Shown piece after piece: positions 23,400 to 36,300 of a stretch of DNA of 64,000 bases. A program made the position numbers and the translations under genes. Origin of the DNA: Zygaena filipendulae (taxonomy: Eukaryota > Arthropoda > Insecta > Lepidoptera > Zygaenidae); assembly GCA_907165275.2 (NCBI GenBank), contig OU015666.1:8090001-8154000 (forward strand). The letters are read 5' to 3'. Below the pieces are notes generated by a model, which had not been told where the DNA came from, ran no database searches, and saw only the letters and a list, made by a program, of their open reading frames with translations. Position 1 is the first letter of the stretch; every line of letters starts with the position of its first letter.

Positions 23400-23568
23400 A
23401 TGTCCTTACTATTTATTATAAATGCGAAGGTGGGTTTGTTTGTTTGTTACGTTTTCACGTCTTAAAGGCCTAAGTCTCAACCGACCATAAGGACATAAAG
23501 TACTTTTTTATCCACGAACTCCTGCAGGAACTCGAAATTAGCGCGAGAGAAACCGCGGGGAACAGCTA
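23400..23568 (+). mobile_element. Helitron-like element
   Basis: Starts near tactatttattataaatgcg, contains gtttgtttgttacgttttca, and ends gagaaaccgcggggaacagcta. Confidence 0.75.
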
Positions 23569-24539
23569 TTTAATAAACAAATAGCGACGTGGCAGAATCC
23601 AAAAAACCCCGGGGAATTAGCCTTTATTTTATTTACTTTGCTAAGGGAGATTGGTGTCCCGAAAGAGTGATGTTGCATGCCTGTAGATTTATGGCCACTA
23701 GAGATTTCTAGTTTTCAATTTATAAAATATTCACTGAGCTATAATTTTACGATGAATATGTATATCTTTAAGCGTGTCGTGCCGCTTATTAGTTACAATC
23801 AAAGTAGCTCTAAGTACGTTGTAAAGAGAAGTCGGATGCGTACAATCAATCACATAATCAGCGACAGGCTGACCGCTAGTCTTCTTAGAATTAAGTGTGG
23901 GCAACTTAAAATGTGTAGTTGTTGAGACTGGCCACTAGCCATAGAAGATCATCATTTTACGAAAGAACATTTTCAATGGTTAAGTCTTCCATTTTTTTAG
24001 GTGGTTACAATGTGCTTCCTCTCCGGTCCACGATAGGTTGGTTCTTTTTCACAATATAAAAAATTCGACACATTCTTCATCATAAATTTATGATGATTTC
24101 TAATGAGCCGATTTACAACAAACCTTGTTGATTGATCTTTAAGAATTGACGGGTGGCATTAGTTCGTTATCGTTTTATTCATCTACATTGTATACTAATT
24201 TCGGAATGCTTATATATCAAATATGGTCAATATTGCTTGTAATAACGAATTTGACATCCATTATCTGGTGTTCAATTTGTTAAGTGAAGTCGACGGTGGA
24301 CATTAGTGGGAGCTAACGACCGTATAGCATGCGACTAGGTTATGGTGCTTATTTAATTAGTCGTGTCTATGTTTTGATCTCCTTGCACGCTGTACTTGCA
24401 TATAAAAGACCTCGGATTCATGAAACGTTAGGGACGCCCCGGGCAGACATTCGTGTGATGTCATGACAATTTTGTTATATTATTTGGTCTCTGATTGTTG
24501 TAACTTATGATTAAAAGTTTCCCGCGGCTTTATTACTGA
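23569..24539. other. intergenic, no gene seen
   Basis: AT-rich; the 82-codon frame at 23677-23925 has no recognisable features. Confidence 0.4.
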
Positions 24540-24788
24540 CTAGCTGTCCCCCGCGGTTTCACCCGCGGTAATTTCGAAGTTCCCGTGGGAATTTAGTGAT
24601 AAAAAGTACCCTATGCCACTCAGGAATACCGTAGCTTCCTATAAGTGAAAGAATTTTCTAAATCGGTTCAGTAGAGAGATTGATTACCCCCTATAACGTC
24701 ACAAACTCACAATTTACAAACTCACAATTCACAAGCCCCACAAACAAACAGTTTACAAACTCTTTACAATATCATTAGTATAAATTTG
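24540..24788 (-). mobile_element. Helitron-like element
   Basis: Starts ctagctgtcccccgcggttt, has ataaaaagtaccctatgcca and aatcggttcagtagagagat, ends atcattagtata. Contains a short repeat of cacaattyacaa. Confidence 0.8.
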
Positions 24789-25154
24789 GAATTGGGACTC
24801 TCCATGCTAAGTTTGATGAGAACCTTTGTTTCACACCTACAAAGTTCCGTTATTGAAATATCCTTTGCTACGACCATTTCAGTAATAAAATCTTATATAC
24901 ATAGTTTTGCCTTGTCGCAGTAATAAGTTCTATCCAACATTAGGTTATTTATTGTATTTCAATATCTTATAGGTATGTATTACTGAAACGCAATAACTTA
25001 AGGTTTCATAAAATAAGTTATTTCTGTACTAGTTTATATGTAGGTAGTACATAATATATAAGGACTGTTGAAAACAGACAGATTAATACACATACACAAA
25101 ATTCCGTTGATAAATCAGTTGTCCATTTTTGTGGTTGCAAATTAGGATTTAATA

Positions 25155-25332
25155 CACGGTGAAATTTTTGTATTTTAATTTACTATGGAAGCATTTTAGA
25201 GCCCGTCTTTATGTTACTATAAGAATTTTACTATGGAAATGACAGGCATTTCCATAGCAAAATTGTCAATAGTGTTAGTAAACACGGGCTCTAAAATGAG
25301 TCCATAGTTTTCAACAAGAAAATTTCACCGTG
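25155..25332. mobile_element. MITE family F, copy 1 (178 bp)
   Basis: Ends cacggtgaaattt / aaatttcaccgtg flanked by TA. The internal arms mirror each other (ttagagcccgtctt / acgggctctaaaa). Second copy at 54190-54371. Confidence 0.88.
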
Positions 25333-25514
25333 TATAGATACAATTTAACTCTTGTGGCCATCGTTCACTCCTGACTTAGCACATCACTTGGGGGTGCTCG
25401 CAAATAAAACACAGTGAGCGTTAGCAAAATTTACAATTTGCTCGACTGACGACAATAACTGGATGGATACATGTTTCGTTCACGCACCTTTAAAATCTGT
25501 ACTAATATTAGTAA

Positions 25515-25728
25515 CTAGTTGTGCCCCGCGGTTTCACCCGCGTTAATTTCGGAGTTCCCGCGGGAATTCCGGGATGAAAAGTACCCTATGTGTTAATCAG
25601 ATGTATAAGCAATATTATTGTAAAGTTTCATTTAAATCCATTCAATAGTTTTTGCGTGAAAGAGTAACAAACATCCATCCATCCATACATTCTTACAAAC
25701 TTTCGCGTTTATAATATTAGTAGGAAGT
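25515..25728 (-). mobile_element. Helitron-like element
   Basis: Starts ctagttgtgccccgcggttt, has gttcccgcgggaattccggg, ends cgtttataatattagtagg. Confidence 0.8.
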
Positions 25729-25797
25729 AGGTTATAAAAAGGTAAAGTTTGTGTGATAAGATACAGGGGATAATTTTTTGGAACTACCTACTCAATA

Positions 25798-26107
25798 GGG
25801 ATGTTGACGACTTTTGAAAATCAAAATTATAATTAGTCCGTCTTGTAGGTTAATAAAAAATATTGGACACGTATTTTTTTATTTGAAAATATACAGAGAT
25901 AACGCGCATTAAAGTTTAGGGTGGGGACAAGTGACGTCACTTACCGCTACAAGCCGCCATACAAACTGCACTGGTTAGTGACGTCACGCGAAATTTCAAC
26001 TCAATGTATCGCCGTTATTTTTTGATTACGTAAAAAAAGAAAAAATATGTGTCCGATATTTTTTATTAATCTACAAGACGAACTAAAAAAAAATAGTCAA
26101 ATAGCCT
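25798..26107. mobile_element. MITE family A, copy 1
   Basis: Starts gggatgttgacgac. The inner arms mirror each other, with tagtccgtcttgtaggttaa opposed to ttaatctacaagacg and gtgacgtcac on both sides of the centre. Related copies: 55120-55440, 59140-59462 and the disrupted 50829-51245. Confidence 0.85.
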
Positions 26108-26243
26108 ATTGATTCCAAAAAAATCCTTCCCTCATTGGAAGCTACAGTCCCTAGTGACATAGATTACTTTATCCCGAAGCAAGGAATTCCCGATGGAATT
26201 CCAAACTTGTCGTGGGTGAAACCGCAAAGGGGAACATTAGTGT
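26108..26243 (+). mobile_element. Helitron fragment, degenerate
   Basis: Words ggaagctacagtccctagtg, aggaattcccgatggaattc and gtgggtgaaaccgcaa retain the order of the Helitron 3' half. Directly abuts MITE A copy 1. Confidence 0.5.
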
Positions 26244-26419
26244 TGAATATGATTGGCCGCATAAACTTTTGTGAAACTCAACGACACAGAAGCTTCCTAT
26301 GGCAGGTACCCGAGTCTTGCGGGAAGTGTGGAGCCAAGAGTGGCGCGTGCGAGGATTACGTGACAAGCTTCTCATGCAACACGCTTCAAGTGGCGAAGTG
26401 AAGATGTACAGTCACCTTC

Positions 26420-26590
26420 AGATGTTAACAATTTTGTCAGTCGTTGAACTTTATTACTTGTGCTATGTTCAACATTTTGTTGGTATTTAAATAATGTAAT
26501 AAGGTAAACACAATTAAAAAACGTTCTATAACTCTCAATAAAGCATTTTGTATCAATAACTAAATTTTGTGGGTTAACATGTTATTGCTT
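26420..26590 (-). repeat. dispersed repeat J, copy 1
   Basis: The reverse complement matches 45175-45300: aagcaataacatgttaaccc, attgagagttatag, ttttttaattgtgtttacct. Class unknown. Confidence 0.65.
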
Positions 26591-29500
26591 ATCGGCATCA
26601 ATATATTATTATGTTATGATATTGACTGTGACGACGTGATAGGTGATCAGTTATAACACACCGGTCGGGGTAGAGTAATATCTCTTCTGAGAGTAATATT
26701 GTTTACCACAGAACAAATAGAAGAGGCATCAACTTAGTTTAGTATGAAACCAGTGTTGCCGAGTATTTTCGTACGCAAAGGTATTCGTCACGTACATGAA
26801 CATTCACTAACGAAACTAAATGTTCTTAACATCATTTGGCTGCGTATTGGGCAATTGTCGAAATTAACTGTTTTCGAACTAGTATCATCAATGATAATAA
26901 TAGGTCTACAATGGTAATAGGTAATGGTAATAGGTCTACAATCGTATTAGGTCTGTTTTTTATGGTATATTTAGTGCTTTATTTATTTTGGAATTTTCAT
27001 GATTTCGAAATATTATTACCTCGAGTGCTTTCACGTCACTCGCGTAGCTTTGTCTACCAAGTCACACACTGTCACTGGCACAATTACTTTAAAAGTTGCC
27101 ATTTAATAAAAGGAGAGGATGGAGAGGATGCAAGAACTGTATGTAGGTTTTTTAAGAAAACACAATGTGTTTTTAGACGAGAACATTATTCGTGTCCATT
27201 AAATTACCTACACGCAAGGATACGATATTTTTGTCGTCTCTATCGGTTCCGTAAAGTATGTATCGGAAGGCAGTGAGTGGTGTGGCCCGTTCGCATCAAG
27301 TTGTCGTTTCCGGGCTACAATGAGAGGCTGCGTGTTATCGACGGGGCGGGGACGGGGCGCCGTGCGCATGTGTCGAGGCGGCGCCCCGGAGTCTCGCGGC
27401 CGCCGTACTAACGCCCGCACGGAGCCGCACCGCCACCAGTCCACTCCCGCACGCCACCCACGGCGGATGCGGTATGAACCATCCCACATAATAAAATTTA
27501 ACAAATACAAAATTAAAAATAAAGCGACACACGCGCTCTCAACATCATGCAAACACCGCACATTCTCACCGTTATGTAGGTTTACAAAATATCTCTGGTT
27601 GTGGAATTGATTGCCGTTGAGTTCGCTGCACTATTTGTTTCTCATATAAAACACGAAGTCTAATTTTAAAATGTATCTTGTTCTAGGTCTAAACCACCTT
27701 AGACTAAACGACCCCTGTGAAATATTCGGTGAGTATTGTTCAATCCTTTCGTAGTTCTGAATTGTCACTTTCATTCTTTGTTAACAAAGGCACATTTCCA
27801 GCTGTCGGATATTGGACATAAAACAGACTTTCCTTCACATTCCCTGTATTGTTATTTTGCACAAGTGTGTTTACGAGTGTGTAGATTCTTTTAACTGTAT
27901 AATATTGCTATTTAACGAGTCTTGTTATTATTTTCTTTTTCGTAAAAGACAAAAATTCCGCGTGTTCATATTTCGATATCCGAAATAAAGGAACGTTTAG
28001 GTGAGACTGATATAAAAGGCAGCTGCTGCGACTGTTCGTGCGGCGTGTTTCGTATTTTTTTCCTACTTTTTGCAGCTTTATGCTTAGCGCATCGGGCACC
28101 TGCCATCGGTAGCATCGACAGCGGTCGCCGGTCGCTCCGCCGAGCCAGGCGCGCCCCTCGACTCGCGAATGCCCCCTAACTCGAACTCGAACTCGAATCC
28201 TCCTAACGTTAACATAATATTCTCGTAAATACCTCGTCGTGAATTCGCCATTAAAACCCTTCGTTTAATAGATTACCATACAAACAATAGTAATTTTGCA
28301 CTTGTAACGCGCTCGAGTTTAATGCCATGTGTAGTTATGTGTTTTTCATGTATGTACGTGAGTCACGGATTCGCGGAAAGCGAGTTTGAGTTCAGGAAAT
28401 TGAAGGAAAACTATGCAAAGCTTTGTACTCGTTAAGGCACTGACGGGGTTCGTTCGGCAACCTTATCGCGGCGGCTGGCGGGGCGCGCGAATTCTCGCGA
28501 TCGGGGTGACTCGCACCTGCGGTGTATGTCACTGACCCTATTCACCTGCTGTCTCACGGATATTTAAAGCAGCGAGGATACCACAAACTACTTTAGACCT
28601 GTTTATGCTGGTAGTTTCAGTGTTCACTAAAATGCCCTTAAAGTAATTATTTGAAAATATGGTGTCTTTGTCTTAATAACAGTCTATCTCGATTAGAACT
28701 TCTATACTCGATAGAGACGTATGGTGACGTTTGCGTTACGCATACCTACGTAAAAACCCAAGTGCACATGGATGAGCTATGGCTGCTGTGAGCTTAATAT
28801 TATTCTATGACACTTCTATTACATACGATTCTCCCTCTGGTGCATTATGCGTTTTTCAATTGTTTCATGAGGTTTACTTCTCACTACACTTGCACTGCAG
28901 CTGCGAACCCACAATCTTATCAGTTATCAGCTAGTCCAATAACACGTTGCCGTTCAGCGTTTTTTTTTTTCTATTCAAAGCGTAGCAATATTGAGGCCAT
29001 TCAGAAAAAGGGTCCTTAAGACTTCGACTCTTCGAAAATACTAACATCATTGATTTAAATAGACATACCTAACTTGATAATATTAATATACATATATTGA
29101 TGCAGGTGTGTAGGATAATTTTTCCACTGTCCTTCATCGCTCTATTGATATTTACATACATGTGTATAAAATGAAATACTAAGTTGAATACTGAGTGGTG
29201 GGTCGGCACGAGAGAGCGCCGGCACATCCTGTACCCTGTCTCAAGTACCCAGCATGTGCCCTGTGTCCTAAACCCTTATTATATCCTGAACCCTTATTAT
29301 CCCTTTCAATATTGTTCGTTTTCTAATGTCACACAATGCTCATGATTAACTACGCCCACACCCTTTATTAATGAGCTCAACTCTAATTGGGCCGTTACAT
29401 TAATAGCTTGTGCCGTTAAAAAATATTAAACAGTCTCAATGGCTTACCAGAATTTTATTCACCAACATGAACTACAGTATTCCTGCAGGAGCTCTTCGTT

Positions 29501-30303
29501 CCACCATAAAATATTCTACGTCACTCGGGGATACTGTCGCTTTCTATCACTGAAAGAATCGTTAGAATCGGTTAAGTAGTTTCAGAGATTACCCTCCACT
29601 AAGTTTGGACAAACCTAGAATTTACAAACTACCTTTTTGTATATTAGTATAGATTGGCTACTTTGATAACTACCCCAAATATAATCTTTGCATTAAAATA
29701 TGATTAAAATACTCAATGTGTGAAAGCACTCACCTACATTTTCTAAAATATGCTGATTGGGTCACTAATGAAGGTTCGTTTTGGCTAAGAAACGTGCATA
29801 AACAAATATTGAAATATAACCTTAAATAATTCCCTTGGCTATTAAACTGGAATTCCAGATAAGCGTGCCGCAACTTAAGATTCGTACTTGAAAGCGTTTT
29901 CAATAACTCATGTTAGGACCTTTCATTCGAAGAGAAAACAATTTGATTATACTAGCCAGAAAGGGGTATCAGCCCGAAAGGGTTTTCATTACGACGAAAT
30001 GCTTGTGCTTAATTTTTTTTCCATAATGTACGAGTTTAGGTACAATAGGTACTCATTTATATTTATTTACATCATCAGTTGTGCCTATGTCATGTGGGGT
30101 ACGACGTTCATAGTCTCGTTTAAAAAAGCAACCATCTTTATCCATTGCGACCTTGTACATAAACGATAATATAGGGAAACAAAATTAAATATTTTTTTAA
30201 ACAACTAAAAAATAAAATAGGTGCACGTTACATCAGTGATATTTCAAGTGCTCGCTGCTTGTCCCATCTAATCCTTTATAATTTCAATTGAACCGTGATG
30301 CAG
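26591..30303. other. upstream region of the hnRNP K gene
   Basis: About 3.7 kb with no supported coding exon. It contains GC-rich patches (27290-27480, 28020-28200, 28440-28540) that could include promoters or noncoding first exons of the plus-strand hnRNP K gene. The open frames across 27208-27610 overlap on both strands and follow base composition, not a protein signal. A degenerate Helitron lies at 29460-29660. Confidence 0.4.
29460..29660 (-). mobile_element. Helitron-like element, degenerate
   Basis: Keeps cctgcaggagctc, gaatcggttaagtagtttca and gtatattagtatagat in the usual order; the CTAG end is lost. Confidence 0.55.
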
Positions 30304-30314
30304 GCAAGTGAAGA

Positions 30315-33300
30315 ATGAAGCGGGACGCATACGGCGACGAGGGTCCAATGCAGAAGCGACAGAGGCAGAATGAGGACGAAGTCACATTCCTGATACCTAG
30401 CAAGGTGAGATTGTATTATTTATCGCTCCCCCTCCCTGAGTACCCTGAAAGATTGAGGTGTATGTGTAATGTGTATTACAAATTATAATTTTAATATCTG
30501 ATCACTCTCAATTGGTATTGTAATTATTTTAGTTAGCTAGTAAAGACCCTTGAAAGCGGTGAAAATAAAAGTTTGAAAAAAGGGGTTACCACTTTAAAAA
30601 TTCTAAGTAAAATTTTCATATAAAAATCACTTTATACTTTGTATAATACTATGCAGTAGTTGCTATTAAGTCTGCAGCATTCAAACTTTAACATAATCAT
30701 GTTTTAATAATTACTTAGTTTACAAATTTTGTTATCGATTTCTTTAAATGAAATATCTTGGAATGTTTACCTAGCAATGTTTTTGCCGACAGGTGGCTGG
30801 CTCCATCATCGGGAAGGGAGGCTCCAATATATCAAAACTTCGCAACCAGGTCAGTGACATAATCACTTTTATGACTTCGTCGTAAAAAGCTCCGCCTTTA
30901 TATAAGACAATAGATTTGATCGATATTGAAGTTGTTATGTACTAACATTATTGTTTATTTTAATTCTTATTAGAGTAAATTAAGTTGGTTTTACTTGATC
31001 GTAATCTATTGATTTTATTAGTTGTGACAGCTAGCGTAAGTTGTTAAAATATCGTCTATATAGTAGTTAGGTGAAATGTACGTTTTTTTGTTGTTGTAAA
31101 TCAATAATCTAGTAGGTACCAATAATTATTGTTCGAGACATCGATAGGTATAGCTTGTCTAAACTAAAATGACGCGCCCCTCCAACGGGTTACGGACAAG
31201 CATAACCGTTAAAATACCGATACTACATATTATATTAAATCTGGCCTGTCTATCCATCACAAGTGCGCAATACTGTCGCCGCACTCACACTATTAAAGAG
31301 ATATTGTCAATTAATATCAATACAATATGATCTCGCACATCTAAAACTGCTTAGTAAGTAGTGGGGCGTGTCATTTTAGTTAAGACAAGCTATACAATAA
31401 AACATTTGTAACTTTTGATTAATTTATTACTAAAGTTTTACCCTCGCAGGTACCGCACAATTTTTTACGAATGATATATGTATATTATGAACCGTTACAA
31501 ACCTCCCTCGGGTCGATCGAACCGACAAGCAACCTTCCGATCGGACCTCAACGACGCGTGTCACTCACTGCACGGTGATGTTAGCATTATCAACAGCCTT
31601 TTCGTGATACAGAATGCTAACCTCATCGGATCTCGTGTGATGCGATATGGAGATAGCATTGTCATTTTTTTTCTTTCTAATTATGTGTTTTGTGTGTAAA
31701 GCAAAGCAAGTATCGGTGGGCGTTTGCGTCCACCGCGCCTTGCGCCAGCGGCCAGTCCGTAGGCTTAGGCAGATCTAACCCCCCGGCAGCCAGTTACAGG
31801 TCTTAACGTCCCCGTGACGCCTCTGTGAGGCGAGTAGCGCGGCGCGCCGCCCGCTTCCCTACACGTTCGCCACGCACTATCTCCGTCGTTCATATTATAT
31901 ACCTACTTACTATTTGGCGAGTCGTAATGAGCGATGAGAGTACCGCGATGTGCCGCTGAGAATCAGCTCGCGCGCGGAGATGGTGCGTGCGCGTACGCAG
32001 CTCGGAGGCGCGCGGCGCGCCGCTACAACGTTTGTTGGTTGCCGGTCCCGCCCCGCTGGACGCCGCTGCCCCGCACCCGCCGCCCCGCCACGCAGTACAA
32101 AGCCTCTATAACAGTCCCAGATTGCCCCGGCCCCGAACGGTAAACTATATCGTCAACATCTACTCTCAACAAACTTAAATAAATGCCCGAGTTGAGCTCT
32201 TTATACTCTACTCGTCTCACCTTTAAGCAATATTACTCGTCAACAGTCAGGAGTCGGATCTTGTTTGAGCTGTCATCGGCCCCGATGTTAGCCGCTTCAC
32301 CCCGTACCTCGGCGACCCGTCCCGTCACGACACCACGTTAGGCTACGCACTCGTTCACTGAACTGTATAACTTTATTTTCTCCGAGACCCTCGTGTCTTC
32401 GCCTCTCGCTTTTTAGCCGCTACGGCATCTTCCTTTTAGACTACATTCTATTTCAATTACTTTCTCCGCACTGGAAATTTTCTGAGCTATTTATTTACGC
32501 AACGACAAGTCGTGCCGACATCACGTCATCAATATCATCGATTCATGCTTCTGTACAGATTCAGCCCGGCAAACAGACCTCCCTGACCGTTGATTTGTTA
32601 CCGTTACAAAAAAAATAACAAAACATGTGTTGTGGATTCCTTTTTTTTTACGGAAATTTCTTAATTTCAACTGTCCGTTTGTAACGCATGACTTTGTTTT
32701 GCAGAGTACTGTCGATATCGGCATCGGATGTCGAAACCGTATTGGAAATCGTGAAGGAAGTCCTACCGTGCTTGGCAGATGTGAGTATACGATGGCGTTC
32801 ACTTTGAATTGTAAACACAATCGTTATTGTTGCGAATCAAATATCTACGCAATTAATTGTAGAGTTACTTGCAGAATGGCCAGAAGGGGAAAGAAGAGGA
32901 CCTGGATGTGCGTCTACTGATCCACCAGAGCCGGGCGGGCTGCGTGATTGGCAAAGCGGGCTCCAAGATCAAGGAGTTGCGAGAGGTAAGCCAGAGAGCG
33001 CTTAATTAATAACGCCAGGTTTTGTGCGTCCGCGACGAGCAGATGGCGCCGCATCAGCTGTCGAGCGAACGAAATGTTACTTTAAGAGGTTTTTTTTCCA
33101 ACTGCATCAAGGTATTCGGGACACAGCACATTGTGGTACAGCGTACAGGGATAAAGGACAGATGCCCGCGCCGGTCGCAGCTGCCACTTGCATCTCGCGG
33201 TTTATTTTTATCGGATGATAAAATGATGTTTTAATCTTACATTGCAATATCTGTAAAAATATGTATAATGTACGTACATAAGAAATTACCCACTTATCCC

Positions 33301-36300
33301 GAGTCCTGACTGATTTGCATGAACGCTCGGCCCAGACCAAACCGCTGGGTCTAAAAACTTGAAACTTTTCACAAAGCTTTCTTTGTATACTTGTTTCTTG
33401 GTATGTAAGTTTTTACAGAGGAATTAAGAAATTCAACCCTTAAGAGTGTGAAATTTCAAATCAAATAAATACACAGACAAAAACTGTATGGAAAGTAGGT
33501 ACCGTTAGTTTTGAAATTTAGACCACGTATTATTTTCAATAGGTAATTCAATATCTGAAATGAATAATGGTGAAAAGTGGATGAAAGAGCTAGTAATTGA
33601 TAAACATTGTGAGCATAAAATATGTCTCGAACGAACGTTGTCGTTAAAAGTTTTATAGTTCATATTAATAGGTCGGCATCGTATTAATTGCCGTCGGTCA
33701 AATTAGTCATAGTAAGTTAGGGGCGGGCTCGGCTCGATTCGGCTCGACGCGCGACGGCACCAACTTTGCAATCTCGGTATTTTGTGTTTCACAACAACTA
33801 ATCCAGTTAGTGGCGATGCCGTTGCGTCGTTTGCCCGTGGATTCGCCCAACTTTGCGTGCGGTCGATCCGCTACGTATACTTAACTTAGCTACGTACTAC
33901 TTTTGTTCCACCGAGACCCTGCCTAGTAGTGATTTCATAGTGATTGTCGTTGCGTCGTGCATCGCTTAGCTGTATACAAGGTGTCCCGTAAATCGACGTC
34001 AAGCCAGAACCAGGTTATAGGCTAAGTCATAACTTAATAGAAAAACGTAAAAAAATAATTAGTCGGTTCTTTAACTCCTGTTGCTACAAATTCAATTTTC
34101 TTCATATTGTGTAATAGTGTTTCTGAAAACTACTGCTTGAAATTGAAGTTTTTGCCAATGAAGTTTTCAAAATTATTGCTTTCGTCAGTTTTTAATTACT
34201 CCTTTTTTAAATAGACATAGCAAAGATTTTTATATTTTTCTATTAACAGCTGTTATGACTTAGCCTATCACCTGGTTCTGGCTTGACATCGATTTACGGG
34301 ACACCCTGTATACCTTATTATTACCTACCTAAATTAGCTTCCTCACTGACTCATCAACGTCTTACGTCCGGTCGAAACTATTGCAGCTGGAAACGTGAAA
34401 TTTGGACAGTATACTATTCGGGGAATTCAACCTCTGACGCGATCAAAGTTTGTAGTTTTGTAGTAGATTCATAAAAGTCGGTATTTGCACTCGTCTCTTC
34501 ACATAAAGAAATGCGAATTATAACGCGGATTTGAGTACGCGTAAGTCGTAATCCATCCCGTGAATTACGACTTACGCGTACCGTGCGTACTTGCTAGTTT
34601 ATATATCTTACCGTTCCCGCGGGAATTCCGGGTTAAAAAGTACCCTATTTTAAAAAAGGATTTTTTATACCCCTGACAACGTGTATGCAAAATTTCATGA
34701 TGATCGGTTGAGCCGAAGGCGTGTAAGCGTAACAGACAGACAGATAGAGTTACTTTCGCATTTATAATATTAGTAGGGACACAGATAATATTGTCGTAAT
34801 GGAATTACGGAAAAAAAATATTAAAAATTTAAATTACCTGCACCGGCGACGCGAACCTTTCCGTGAACGTAGGTATATAATTGTTGTTTCGATCAGCTGT
34901 TCGCTATACAACGCCAATCTTTTGTGCGCAATCATCGTTCAACTTACCTGAATCTATACACGATTTAGTATTTTCAATATTCGTACCTACAGCTTCATTC
35001 TATAAAGAAAATACCTTTGCTTCTCGCAATTCTATCAGTTTTATGCATTTAACTAGCGGTTGCCCGCTACTTCTCGTGTCAGGAAGAGCACTGCTATATC
35101 ACTGTAATGTGGTGTGTTCATAGTGGATAGTACCTATTACCTATACACTCAAATTATATTGTAACATTAAAAATACGAATGTCAGTTTTATTTTATTTTA
35201 TTTTTATTTATTGGTCTACCAGTAGTTAATACACCAGAACATCTTATATCTACATTAACAGAAAATAATTTAAATCTAAGTGTACAACTTTTATATTTGT
35301 TTGATCATCATGAGATTTTGCATACACGTTGTCTGGGGTACACAAAAGAACATAGCATAGGGCACTTTTTAAATCCGCATAAACTCCAAAATTAACGCTG
35401 GCGAAACTGCCAGGGAACAGTTATTTCTGTTATTATTATAGACTAGCTGTGCCCCGCGGTTTCACCTGCGTGAGTTTCGGAATTCCCGCAGGAACAATTT
35501 TTTTCTAAAATAAAAATAGCCTAAGCTGTTACTCCTATAACATCAGCTATCTGCCAGTGGAAGTCCCGTTAAAATCGGTCCAGCCGCTTCAGAGATTAGC
35601 CGGAACAAACAGACGACAGACACGCCGACTGCAAAAATTTGGAATTACAAACGGACAGTTAAATCTGATTTATATGTATATGTATTTTTCTATATGATCG
35701 TTTGGAAAGTGTAGTAGTGGAAGTCCTGTCGTTAGTTCCGTGGTTTGTTCTCGTACGGCGTATCGTAGGCGGTTGTGTTCGGTCGGCGGTCCTTGGTCGG
35801 TCGGCGCGGGGCGCGTGCGTGGCGCGGCGCGGGCGGCAGCTGTCGCGCGGCGGGCAGGTGCGCGCGCAGCCGCCGCCGGAAGGCCGCACAAAAAGCGCGT
35901 GCGCACCTGGGGCCCGCGCACCTATACCTAACTACCAACCTATACACACACAATGCTCGCTCCGCGGCAGCCCTTACTCTCTCTCTCACACAGTCATAGA
36001 AGTTACAAACATATGGCCGCCCGAGTGTCGACGCGACAGCCGCCCTTCGATTATGGTATATCCTATACGCGTTTACCCTTACAGTGCGTCCAGGTAGATA
36101 GTTAAGTGAATGTTCGTTTTCGAACTAAATTCTGTAGAAGGTACCTCCTAACCATGAACCTCTACTAACTTTACTACAAACTGCCAGTCCCGTTAGCCAA
36201 GTTGAAAATCTATCATCGTTATCGCTATAGAAAACTAAGGAACGTGCCTTCATGTCACGTGGTCACAAAAAAATATTCAATCACAAGTCCAATTGCGTGT

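Noticed and set aside
26741..26800. A second hAT terminus (cagtgttgccgag)
   Set aside because: No 8-bp duplication or opposite end was found, and similarity to 58220 extends upstream of the supposed terminus.
27208..27610. Overlapping open frames of 65-117 codons on both strands
   Set aside because: They follow a GC-rich patch, overlap each other in opposite strands, and show no domain or splice logic.
35659..36097. Six overlapping open frames up to 131 codons
   Set aside because: Composition-driven frames in a CpG-rich island; none has family features and they conflict on both strands.
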